DNA from: Candidatus Omnitrophota bacterium
GTDB lineage: Bacteria; Omnitrophota; Gorgyraeia; 1-14-0-20-64-10; JACQQZ01
Length of the DNA: 27,522 nt
NCBI GenBank assembly: GCA_016206635.1
Contig: JACQRF010000127.1
Location: 1-27,522, forward strand
Reading direction: 5' to 3'
This document shows, in pieces, positions 14,158 through 20,263 of the stretch. Within the stretch, counting starts at the first letter, position 1. Every line of letters starts with the position of its first letter. The notes under the pieces were generated by a model. The model saw only the letters and a list, made by a program, of their open reading frames with translations. It did not search any database and was not told where the DNA came from. Position numbers and translations under genes: made by a program.

Positions 14158-14198
14158 AGGGCTGGGCTCTTCACGGGGCCCAGCCCTTGTTGTTCTTT
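14158..14198 (+). terminator. Rho-independent terminator after tRNA-fMet
   Basis: Perfect 10-bp stem AGGGCTGGGC (14158-14167) with GCCCAGCCCT (14178-14187), a 10-nt loop, and a T-rich tail (TGTTGTTCTTT). It ends the intron-containing tRNA transcript 16 nt after the discriminator base. Confidence 0.85.
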
Positions 14199-14212
14199 CC
14201 CGCCGGGTTTGA

Positions 14213-14218
14213 TAGCAT
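14213..14218 (+). promoter_or_regulatory. Possible -10 of the second MFS gene
   Basis: TAGCAT (14213-14218), preceded by GA, resembles the TANNNT boxes that sit just before other starts in this window. It would make ATG 14232 (13 nt on) the start rather than ATG 14217, which it overlaps. Confidence 0.35.
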
Positions 14219-14231
14219 GGGCCCGCATCCC

Positions 14232-15452
14232 ATGAATCCTTCCACGACTCACGGCGACCGGGGATTGATCATCGCGTCGGCGGGACTGCGGGCGACGGCG
14301 GTTGGGATGGCCGGCGTCCTGTTCGCGCTCCATCTGGCGACGCTGGGATGGGACGCCGGGGCGATCGGCTGGGCGGTGTCGCTCGGCCTGGCCGGCGGGG
14401 CGCTGGGGACGCTGATCGTGACGGCGGTCGCGGACCGCTGGGGCCGCCGGGCGACCCTGGCGGTGATCGCCGGGCTCATGGGGGTCGGCGGGCTCGTCCT
14501 GGCGGGGGCCACGCGCCCCCCGCTGCTCCTGCTCGGCGCGCTCGTCGGCATGGTCAACGGGATGGGCCGCGACCGCGGGGCCGGGTTGACGGTCGAGCAG
14601 GCGATGCTCCCCCGGACCGGCGCGGCGGCCGAGCGCACCGCGCTCTTCGCGTGGTACAACGTCGCCAGCGACGCCGGCCATGCCGTCGGCGCGCTGCTCG
14701 GCGGCCTGCCGGCCTTCCTGCGCGCCCACGCCGGCCTCCCGCCGCTGGCCTCCTACCAATGGGCGTGGGCCGGCTACAGCGCCCTCTGCCTGCTCGTCGG
14801 ACTGCTGGCCCTGTGCCTGAGCCGCGCCGTCGAGGCGAACGACCACCTGGCGCCGCCCCCGTTGTCGCCCGCCTCGCGCACCGTCGTGATGAAGTTCGCC
14901 GCCCTCTCGGGGCTGGATAGTCTCGGCGGCGGGTTTCTCACGACGGCGTTGCTCGGCTACTGGTTCTTCCAGCGCTTCGGCGTGGACGAGGCCCTCCTGG
15001 GCCCGCTGTTCTTCGTCGTCCGGATCCTCAACGGCGTCTCGCACCTGGGGGCTGCGTGGCTGGCCCGCCGCATCGGGCTCGTCAACACGATGGTGTGGAC
15101 CCACCTGCCGTCGAGTCTCCTGCTCATGACGGTGCCGATCGCCCCGACGCTGCCGGTGGCGGTCGCCCTGTTCCTGCTCCGCGAGTCGCTCGTCGAGATG
15201 GACGTCCCGACGCGGCAGTCATACCTCGTGGCGGTCGTCCGGGACGAGGAGCGGACCCGCGCGGCGGGGATCACCAATCTCACGCGCAACGTGGCATGGG
15301 CCGTGGCCCCGGCGGTGGCCGGCGCCCTCATGCGCGCGGTGTCCCTCTCCGCCCCGCTGGTCATCGGGCCGGGCTTGAAGGTGGTGTATGATCTCCTCCT
15401 CTATCGCGCCTTCCGCCACCTGAGGCCGCCGGAGGAGCGGGCCCACCGGTGA
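14232..15452 (+). CDS. MFS transporter, second copy type
   Basis: 406 residues from ATG 14232 (ATG 14217 adds five residues). Twelve hydrophobic segments. The loop 2-3 motif is TAVADRWGRRATLAVIAGLM (G/A-x-x-x-D-R-x-G-R-R); also present are GNGMGRDRGAGLTVEQAMLP-like features in the fourth/fifth helices (residues around 110-135), a central cytoplasmic stretch (about 205-222), and LLRESLVEMDVPTRQSYLVA with RTRAAGITNLTRNVAWA in the second half. The last two resemble sugar- or small-molecule-efflux MFS proteins annotated only generally. It is not closely similar to the MFS protein at 9515. Substrate unknown. It is bounded by a terminator upstream and by a promoter-like box 3 nt after its stop codon. 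Confidence 0.82.
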   Translation: MNPSTTHGDRGLIIASAGLRATAVGMAGVLFALHLATLGWDAGAIGWAVSLGLAGGALGTLIVTAVADRWGRRATLAVIAGLMGVGGLVLAGATRPPLLLLGALVGMVNGMGRDRGAGLTVEQAMLPRTGAAAERTALFAWYNVASDAGHAVGALLGGLPAFLRAHAGLPPLASYQWAWAGYSALCLLVGLLALCLSRAVEANDHLAPPPLSPASRTVVMKFAALSGLDSLGGGFLTTALLGYWFFQRFGVDEALLGPLFFVVRILNGVSHLGAAWLARRIGLVNTMVWTHLPSSLLLMTVPIAPTLPVAVALFLLRESLVEMDVPTRQSYLVAVVRDEERTRAAGITNLTRNVAWAVAPAVAGALMRAVSLSAPLVIGPGLKVVYDLLLYRAFRHLRPPEERAHR

Positions 15453-15455
15453 TGG

Positions 15456-15461
15456 TACAAT
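15456..15461 (+). promoter_or_regulatory. -10 box close to the VKOR-DsbA start
   Basis: TACAAT (15456-15461), preceded by GATGG, lies 9 nt before ATG 15471, leaving a leader of about 2-3 nt. A GAGG sequence (15462-15465) lies between but would be at or before the transcription start. Confidence 0.45.
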
Positions 15462-15470
15462 GAGGCCTGC

Positions 15471-16688
15471 ATGAGTCCCACGCGTGGTGCCCAACTCGCG
15501 GCCGGCGTCAGCGTGCTCGGCCTGGCGATCAGCGGCTATCTCGGCGCGCTGCATCTGGCGCTGGTCCGCGGGGAGCTGCTCGGTGGCCCGCTGTGCGGGG
15601 CCGCGGGCTCGATCTTCAACTGCCATGCCGTGGCGATGAGCCAGGTGGGCCAAGGATTTGGGCTCCCGCTGGCCTTCTGGGGGGTCTTGGGTTATCTCGT
15701 CACGGTGACGTTGTCGGTCATTGCCTGGCAATGCCCCGATGAGGCGCCCCGCAGCCTGACCGTGCTGGCGGGGGTCGCCGTGGCCTACGTGGCGCTGGAC
15801 GCGGCGCTGCTGTGGGTGATGGTTCGGCAGCTGCGCGTCCTCTGCCTGTTGTGCGTGGCGACCTACGGTGTCAACATCGCGCTGGCGCTCACCGCGCGGT
15901 CGGCCGCCGGGCGCTCGTGGCGGCAGCTCGCGCGGGAATTCCCCGCGGCGGCCCGCGCCTTCGTGCCGAGGCCGCGCGCCGCCGTCGCCTGGGCGTTGTG
16001 GGGAGTCGTGCTGACCGGGGGCATCGGGGTCTCGGCGGTGTGGGTGACGGGGAGGCTGTTGGGTCAACCGTCGCCGGCCATGCAAGCCCAGATCCGCCAG
16101 CACCTCCAACAGACCCCGCGGGTCGTGGTCGACACCGCCGGGGCGCCCCGGCTGGGCTCGGCGGCCGCCCCCGTTCAGATCGTCTCGTTCGTGGACTTCT
16201 TCTGCCCGCTTTGCCGCGAGACCGCCCGGTACAACGCCATCATCGCCGCCGCGCACCCCGGCCAGGTGTCGCTCGTTGTGAAAATGTTCCCGCTCGATCA
16301 AGCGTGCAATACGGCCATCGCCCGCACCGTGCACCCGGGGGCGTGCCAGTTGGCCGCGGCGGCGCACTGCGCGCAGGCCCAGGGCAAGTTCTGGGCGCTG
16401 CACGACCGGCTGTTTGCGCGCGGCCCGGCCTATCTCATGGCTGATCTGGAATCGGATGCCCGGCGGGCCGGGCTGGATCTCGACGCGTTCCGGCAGTGCC
16501 TGGCCGCCGGCGACGGGGCCGCCGCGGTGGCGCGGGACGTGGCGGACGCGGCGCGGTTGCAGATCACCAGCACGCCGATCAGCGTGATCAACGGCGTGCT
16601 GATCCAAGGGACCGTGACCCCCGCCCAATTCGAAGAGCTGGTTCGCGCGCTGCGCGACGTGGGCGCCGCGCCAGCGCCGGTGTCCTAA
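15471..16688 (+). CDS. VKOR-DsbA fusion: disulfide-forming membrane protein
   Basis: 405 residues. The N-terminal half (about 8-140) is a bacterial VKOR domain with four membrane helices: the loop cysteine pair is C42 and C51 (LCGAAGSIFNCHAVAMS), followed by FGLPLAFWGVLGYLVTV, and the quinone-side CXXC is C125-L-L-C128 (VLCLLCVATYGVN). A further helix (about 172-195) leads to a periplasmic DsbA/thioredoxin-like domain (about 220-400) with CXXC C245-P-L-C248 in VDFFCPLCRE and cis-proline P369 in ITSTPISVING. The fused protein would oxidise exported thiols and pass electrons through VKOR to the quinone pool, replacing separate DsbA and DsbB. Extra cysteines (C279, C292, C300, C343) in the DsbA part may form structural pairs. 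It lies just before yceI and the Cys-rich BufA gene. Confidence 0.9.
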   Translation: MSPTRGAQLAAGVSVLGLAISGYLGALHLALVRGELLGGPLCGAAGSIFNCHAVAMSQVGQGFGLPLAFWGVLGYLVTVTLSVIAWQCPDEAPRSLTVLAGVAVAYVALDAALLWVMVRQLRVLCLLCVATYGVNIALALTARSAAGRSWRQLAREFPAAARAFVPRPRAAVAWALWGVVLTGGIGVSAVWVTGRLLGQPSPAMQAQIRQHLQQTPRVVVDTAGAPRLGSAAAPVQIVSFVDFFCPLCRETARYNAIIAAAHPGQVSLVVKMFPLDQACNTAIARTVHPGACQLAAAAHCAQAQGKFWALHDRLFARGPAYLMADLESDARRAGLDLDAFRQCLAAGDGAAAVARDVADAARLQITSTPISVINGVLIQGTVTPAQFEELVRALRDVGAAPAPVS

Positions 16689-16713
16689 CCCCTTCAACCC
16701 TGGAGGATCTCCC

Positions 16714-17331
16714 ATGTGGTATTGGATGACGCGATGGATGTGTATGGTGGTGGTGGCTGCCGCCGTCGGCGGACCGGCCGGCCCGGCGTGGGCGGCGACC
16801 TACGCGCTGGACGCCGATCACACCACGGTCGCGTTCAAAATCCGCCATCTCGTGGCGTACGTCCGCGGGACCTTCAACCAGTTCGAGGGGACAATCGACT
16901 ACGAGCCGGGCCGGCCGGAGACGTGGAAGGCCCGCGCCGTGATCCAGGCCGCCAGCATTGACACGCGGGTGCCGGAGCGGGATACACACCTGCGCGGCGC
17001 CGATTTTTTCGACGTGGACACCCATCCCACCTTGACCTTCACGAGTACCACGGTAACGGGGGCGACCGCCACGGCCGCGACGCTCCACGGCGACCTGACG
17101 ATCCATGGCGTGACGAAACCTACCACCTTGGCGTTGACGATTCACGGCGTCGGCAAAGATCCATGGGGCAACGTGCGGGCCGGGTTCACCGCGACGACGA
17201 CGATCCATCGAAAAGAGTTCGGCCTGACGTGGAACAAGGCGGTGGAAGCCGGCCAACTGTTGGTCGGCGATGACGTGGAGATTACGATCGAGGCGGAAGG
17301 GTTGCTCAAGGCGACACAGGAGGGGACGTAA
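16714..17331 (+). CDS. YceI-family periplasmic lipid-binding protein
   Basis: 205 residues with a signal peptide (about 1-27, ending GPAWA|A). The mature domain follows the YceI beta-barrel: YALDADHTTVAFKIRHLVAY, VRGTFNQFEGTIDYEP, VIQAASIDTRVPERDTHLRG, then ADFFDVDTHPTLTFTST, LTIHGVTKPTTLALTIH, RAGFTATTTIHRKEFGLTWN and DDVEITIEAEG. YceI proteins bind isoprenoid or amphiphilic molecules; the precise role varies. Good RBS (GGAGG, 16702-16706). Its TAA overlaps the start of the bufferin precursor (TAATG), so the two are translationally coupled; the combination suggests a role in envelope or metal stress. Confidence 0.92.
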   Translation: MWYWMTRWMCMVVVAAAVGGPAGPAWAATYALDADHTTVAFKIRHLVAYVRGTFNQFEGTIDYEPGRPETWKARAVIQAASIDTRVPERDTHLRGADFFDVDTHPTLTFTSTTVTGATATAATLHGDLTIHGVTKPTTLALTIHGVGKDPWGNVRAGFTATTTIHRKEFGLTWNKAVEAGQLLVGDDVEITIEAEGLLKATQEGT

Positions 17332-17597
17332 TGGAGCACAGGCCGCGGACGTTGATTCTGGCCTCCGTGGCGGGGCTCTTGGCGGCGACGGCCGTCACGG
17401 CGCCGACCACGCAGGCCGCGGAAGCAGGGAAGGCGCCGTGCTACGGCGTGAACAAGTGCAAGGGCACTGGTGATTGCGGCGGGAAGGGCCACAGCTGCGC
17501 CGGCAAAAATGCCTGCCAGGGCCAAGGCTACCTGAATCTGGCCAAGGGGGATTGCCTGCGGATCCAGGGCGGGAGCTTGACGCCGGCCGAAGGCTAG
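17331..17597 (+). CDS. bufA: Bufferin-type RiPP metallophore precursor (BufA-like)
   Basis: 88 residues. A signal peptide (about 1-31, LILASVAGLLAATAVTAP, then TTQAAEA) is followed by a Cys/Gly-rich core with six cysteines: CYGVNKC, KGTGDC, GGKGHSC, AGKNAC, and C at LAKGDC. The CYGVNKCKGTGDC / HSCAGKNACQGQGYL pattern fits the small exported proteins encoded before DUF692 enzymes, now known as bufferins. In that family MNIO enzymes modify cysteines to thiooxazole-type heterocycles and the exported product binds copper. Assignment rests on the core pattern plus the BufB and BufC genes immediately downstream. No leader separate from the signal peptide is seen, as expected for this class. Confidence 0.85.
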   Translation: MEHRPRTLILASVAGLLAATAVTAPTTQAAEAGKAPCYGVNKCKGTGDCGGKGHSCAGKNACQGQGYLNLAKGDCLRIQGGSLTPAEG

Positions 17598-17611
17598 CGT
17601 CTCGACGTGGC

Positions 17612-18487
17612 GTGGAGCGGCGACGGGGGCGGTGGCCGGCGCTCGGCTGCGGGGTGGGGTTGCGGGCGGACCATTACGACCTCATCACGCGCGAGTGGCC
17701 GGCGATGGATTGGTTCGAGGCGATCTCGGAGAACTACATGGATTCCCGGGGTCGTCCCTTTCACATGCTGGACGCGGTGCGCCACCGCTACCCCGTCGCG
17801 CTCCACGGCGTCTCCCTCTCCATCGGGTCGGCCGATCCGCTGGATCCGCGCTACCTCGAGCAGTTGAAAGCCCTCGTCGAGCGGATCGAGCCGGCGATCG
17901 TCTCCGATCACCTGTGCTGGACCGGCGTGGATGGGCAGCAGCTCCACGACCTGCTACCGCTGCCATTCACCGAGGAGGCGGTGGCGCACGTCGCCGCGCG
18001 CGTCGGGCAGGTCCAGGCGGCGCTCGGCCGGCCGATCCTGCTGGAAAATGTCTCCGCCTACGTGACCTACCGGCATTCCACGATGCCGGAGTGGGAGTTC
18101 CTGACGGCGGTGGCGCGCGGCGCCGGCTGCGGGATTCTGCTCGACCTGAACAATATCTACGTGAACGCCGTGAACCACCGATTCGATCCCCTCGACTATC
18201 TGGCGGGGATTTCCGGCGAGCTGGTCGGCCAGTTCCATCTGGCCGGCCACACCGACCGCGGGGCGTTCCTGTTCGACACGCATGATCGCCCGGTCATTGA
18301 GCCGGTCTGGGGGTTGTACCAGGAGGCGGTGCGGCGCTGGGGCCCGATCACCACGCTGATCGAATGGGACGCCGATATCCCGCCGTTCGAGCACCTGGCG
18401 GCGGAGGCGGCGCAGGCCCGCGCGATCCTGACGGAGGTCCAGCGACTGCCGCTCGCCCTGAGCGTGTCGGGGGGCGGCCCCGGGTGA
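17612..18487 (+). CDS. bufB: MNIO (DUF692) multinuclear iron enzyme, BufB-like
   Basis: About 291 residues if started at GTG 17612; earlier in-frame codons lie inside bufA, and no ATG precedes the conserved GCGVGLRADHYDLI. TIM-barrel family motifs: DWFEAISENYMDSRG, ALHGVSLSIGS (His), SDHLCWTG (Asp-His), ILLENVSAYVTY (Glu-Asn), GILLDLNNIYVNAVNH (Asp, Asn, His), FHLAGHTDRG (His), DTHDRPV (Asp-His) and LIEWDADIP (Glu). These supply the metal ligands of the two/three-iron site that oxidises peptide cysteines. Its expected substrate is the BufA protein encoded 14 nt upstream. There is no strong RBS; only AAGG at the end of bufA, so the start is uncertain. It overlaps bufC by GTGA. Confidence 0.9.
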   Translation: MERRRGRWPALGCGVGLRADHYDLITREWPAMDWFEAISENYMDSRGRPFHMLDAVRHRYPVALHGVSLSIGSADPLDPRYLEQLKALVERIEPAIVSDHLCWTGVDGQQLHDLLPLPFTEEAVAHVAARVGQVQAALGRPILLENVSAYVTYRHSTMPEWEFLTAVARGAGCGILLDLNNIYVNAVNHRFDPLDYLAGISGELVGQFHLAGHTDRGAFLFDTHDRPVIEPVWGLYQEAVRRWGPITTLIEWDADIPPFEHLAAEAAQARAILTEVQRLPLALSVSGGGPG

Positions 18488-19299
18488 CTCCCCCGTCGCT
18501 GCGGGAGACCCAACGGTGGCTGAAGGCCCGCATTGTCCCGGCCGGTCAGGCCGAGGGGCCGTCGGGGGGACCCGCCGCCGCGCCCGACGAGGCGTGGTTG
18601 AATCCGCAGGGCGGGGCCCCGGGCACGGCGCGGCTGGCGGTCTACGCCGAGGGGTATCTGGCCCGCATCGAGGAGGCGTTGGCCGAGGTCTACCCGGCGA
18701 CCCGGCACGTCGTCGGCCGCCACGCGTTTGCCGCGCTGGCGCGCAACTATGCGTCGGCCATCCCTTCGCAGGATTACAATCTCAGCCGGGCCGGCCGCCG
18801 CCTGCCGGAGTTCTTGTCCACCGCCCCGCTCGCCGGTGATCTGCCGTTCCTGCCGGACCTGGCGCGGCTCGAGTGGGCGGTCGCCGAGGCGTTCCACGCC
18901 GCGTGGCATCCGCCGCTCGACCCGTCGACGCTCGCGGCCCTCCCGGCGGAGGCGTGGCCCCGCGCGCGGCTCTCCCTCCAGCCGGCGGTCGCGCGAGTCG
19001 CCTCCGACTGGCCGATCCTCGATATCTGGGAGGCCCGCGAGCGGCCGGTCGCCGAGACCCGCATTGCGCTGGTCAATCGGCCCCAACGGGTGCTCGTCAC
19101 CCGCCGAGGCGTGGCGGTGCAGTGCGAACTCCTGGACCCCCCGCAGGACCGGTTGCTCGGGGCGCTCATGGCCGGCGCCCCGCTGGGGGCCGCGTGCGAG
19201 GCGCTCGCCGCGTCCGTGGAGGGGGACCCGCCGCCGGTGGCCGACTGGTTCGCCCGGTGGGCCGGCGCCGGCCTCTTCACCCGCTGCGACATCCTCTGA
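18484..19299 (+). CDS. bufC: BufC-like partner protein (DUF2063 N-terminal domain)
   Basis: 271 residues from GTG 18484, overlapping the bufB stop. The N-terminal part (about 5-100) is the DUF2063 type: LRETQRWLKARIV, then RLAVYAEGYLARIEEALAEV, then YPATRHVVGRHAFAALARNY, and IPSQDYNLSRAGRRLPEFL. It continues with PFLPDLARLEWAVAEAFHA, conserved in the family. The C-terminal part (about 150-265) is a two-strand/helix region that probably recognises the precursor (RRE-like). In the bufferin system BufC pairs with the MNIO enzyme to present the precursor. The GPSGGPAAAP insert near residue 22 looks like a local flexible expansion. Last gene of the block; the next promoter starts 4 nt after its stop. 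Confidence 0.85.
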   Translation: MTPPSLRETQRWLKARIVPAGQAEGPSGGPAAAPDEAWLNPQGGAPGTARLAVYAEGYLARIEEALAEVYPATRHVVGRHAFAALARNYASAIPSQDYNLSRAGRRLPEFLSTAPLAGDLPFLPDLARLEWAVAEAFHAAWHPPLDPSTLAALPAEAWPRARLSLQPAVARVASDWPILDIWEARERPVAETRIALVNRPQRVLVTRRGVAVQCELLDPPQDRLLGALMAGAPLGAACEALAASVEGDPPPVADWFARWAGAGLFTRCDIL

Positions 19300-19302
19300 C
19301 TC

Positions 19303-19311
19303 TGCTATACT
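19303..19311 (+). promoter_or_regulatory. Extended -10 promoter of the tRNA-Arg transcript
   Basis: TGCTATACT: TATACT hexamer (19306-19311) with TGC before it, the same form as the tRNA-Phe promoter at 686. Expected start about 19318, giving a leader of about 190 nt before tRNA-Arg that contains a short GGGGAACCCC hairpin (19339-19348) and then the structured element. Confidence 0.65.
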
Positions 19312-19360
19312 GAAGAATGCCTTGGAAGGGACGATGTAGGGGAACCCCGGTTGTGCGGAA

Positions 19361-19506
19361 GTTCTTCTCCTCTGGAAGGAGAGGAATAATAGGGAGAACC
19401 CATGGTTCTCCCTATAACTGAACCTGACCTACGCGCTGGCAAGGGTGAGCTGTTGCCTGCGTACCACCTTGGTCGTCCCACCGATGGTTGAGTGTCAGGT
19501 TCAGTC
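19361..19506 (+). ncRNA. Structured tRNA-leader element, copy 2 (before tRNA-Arg)
   Basis: Helix A: 19361-19371 pairs with 19377-19387, 11 bp from GTTC to GAAT. Helix B: ATAGGGAGAACC (19389-19400) with GGTTCTCCCTAT (19404-19415), loop CAT; one G-C pair of copy 1 is A-T here, a compensatory change. Helix C: ACTGAACCTGAC (19417-19428) with GTCAGGTTCAGT (19494-19505), 12 bp, unlike copy 1 in sequence but fully paired. Inside helix C is a two-part hairpin, TACGC/GCGTA (19430-19434, 19459-19463) and GGCAA/TTGCC (19438-19442, 19453-19457). One base (C19506) separates helix C from tRNA-Arg. Confidence 0.7.
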
Positions 19507-19583
19507 GCGCCCGTAGCTCAACTGGATAGAGTGCCAGGCTTCGAACCTGGAGGTTCCGAGTTCAAGTCTCGGCGGGCGCACCA
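19507..19583 (+). tRNA. tRNA-Arg (TCG)
   Basis: Acceptor GCGCCCG/CGGGCGC, D stem GCTC/GAGT, anticodon stem CCAGG/CCTGG with loop CTTCGAA (anticodon TCG), T stem CCGAG/CTCGG. Discriminator A with encoded CCA (19581-19583). A perfect inverted copy of its T arm follows 17 nt later, and a direct copy of its 3' end lies at 19739-19758. Confidence 0.96.
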
Positions 19584-19758
19584 CTTGTGTGACGGAGTTC
19601 GCCGAGACTTGAACTCGGAAGGGAGCCGCGACGCGTCAGCATCACAGGAGGGTCCGACGGCCAGGAGGACCCGACCTCCTTGGGAGCGGCGGGTGGCCGA
19701 CCTGGAACGAGCGGAGCGAGTGGAAGGCGCCCGAGTGCTTCAAGTCTCGGCGGGCGCA
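19584..19758 (+). repeat. tRNA-Arg-derived repeats: inverted T-arm copy and 3'-end direct repeat
   Basis: A 21-nt perfect inverted repeat links tRNA-Arg 19554-19574 with 19600-19620. A 20-nt perfect direct repeat links the tRNA 3' end (19561-19580) with 19739-19758, without CCA. The second copy is preceded by the tRNA's acceptor 5' strand, GCGCCCG (19727-19733), so 19727-19758 looks like a tRNA-Arg that lost its D and anticodon arms. Between them is a hairpin, AGGAGG (19646) with CCTCCT (19675), plus GGTCC/GGACC inside. There is no protein gene in this stretch. It may be the scar of an element that used the tRNA end as attachment site, or a tRNA duplication that decayed. Confidence 0.7.
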
Positions 19759-19767
19759 TGTTATACT
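19759..19767 (+). promoter_or_regulatory. Extended -10 promoter of tRNA-Lys/Leu/Gly
   Basis: TGTTATACT: TATACT (19762-19767) with TGT before it. The expected start is near 19774, 23 nt before tRNA-Lys. No separate promoter is seen before tRNA-Leu or tRNA-Gly, so all three probably share it. Confidence 0.65.
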
Positions 19768-19796
19768 CACATGCTCGTGGGCGAATACTCTCTCGC

Positions 19797-19869
19797 GGGC
19801 CGCTAGCTCAATTGGTAGAGCGCTCGGCTCTTAACCGAGATGTTACAGGTTCAAGCCCTGTGCGGCCCA
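19797..19869 (+). tRNA. tRNA-Lys (CTT)
   Basis: Acceptor GGGCCGC/GCGGCCC, D stem GCTC/GAGC, anticodon stem CTCGG/CCGAG with loop CTCTTAA (anticodon CTT), T stem ACAGG/CCTGT. Discriminator A; CCA not encoded. Confidence 0.96.
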
Positions 19870-19889
19870 CATTCTATTAACACCAGCCA

Positions 19890-19971
19890 GGGCGGATGAC
19901 GGAATTGGCAGACGTAGTGGCCTTAGGAGCCACTGGGGAAACCCGTAGAGGTTCGAGTCCTCTTCCGCCCA
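19890..19971 (+). tRNA. tRNA-Leu (TAG)
   Basis: Class II tRNA, 82 nt. Acceptor GGGCGGA/TCCGCCC, anticodon stem GTGGC/GCCAC with loop CTTAGGA (anticodon TAG), variable arm with GGG/CCC around GGGGAAACCC, T stem AGAGG/CCTCT. Discriminator A; no CCA. It lies 20 nt after tRNA-Lys. Confidence 0.95.
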
Positions 19972-19989
19972 CGACGGGAATTGTCGAAG

Positions 19990-20148
19990 GTTCTTCCTCC
20001 TTGGAGGGGGATTATCAGGGGGAACACGGGCGGTTCTTGGGTTCCCCCTGATAACGAGTTCCAACGGGTACGCGATGGTCAGGTGATGGGTTTGCCTGTG
20101 TAGCCAGCTTGCGAGATGAAGACGGTTGTTCAAGGGTTGGAACTCGTT
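19990..20148 (+). ncRNA. Structured tRNA-leader element, copy 3 (between tRNA-Leu and tRNA-Gly)
   Basis: Here the element lies inside a tRNA operon rather than behind its own promoter. Helix A spans about 19990-20012 (GTTCTTCCT with AGGGGGAT, one bulge). Helix B: ATCAGGGGGAAC (20014-20025) with GTTCCCCCTGAT (20041-20052); A-T of copies 1 and 2 is replaced by C-G in the lower stem, and the loop is 15 nt instead of 3. Helix C: AACGAGTTCCAAC (20053-20065) with GTTGGAACTCGTT (20136-20148), 13 bp, ending directly at tRNA-Gly G1. Inside is TACGC/GTGTA (20069-20073, 20098-20102), matching the inner hairpin of copy 2. A small CGAC/GTCG hairpin precedes the element. Confidence 0.7.
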
Positions 20149-20220
20149 GCGGGCGTAGCTCAGCGGTAGAGCTCCACGTTGCCAACGTGGAAGTCGGCGG
20201 TTCAAATCCGCTCGCCCGCT
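20149..20220 (+). tRNA. tRNA-Gly (GCC)
   Basis: Acceptor GCGGGCG/CGCCCGC, D stem GCTC/GAGC, anticodon stem CCACG/CGTGG with loop TTGCCAA (anticodon GCC), T stem GGCGG/CCGCT (last pair G-U). Discriminator T; no CCA. A T-rich run (20224-20238) follows without a hairpin of its own, then the RBS of the EIIA gene, so read-through into that gene is possible. Confidence 0.96.
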
Positions 20221-20263
20221 CAATCTTTTTGTTTTTATTAACAGCGAGAGGGGAGCGTCCTGA

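Noticed and set aside
19303..20260. CRISPR array or phage att cluster in the tRNA region
   Set aside because: The repeats are tRNA-derived or hairpin arms with irregular spacing; there are no uniform repeat-spacer units, cas genes or integrase gene in view.
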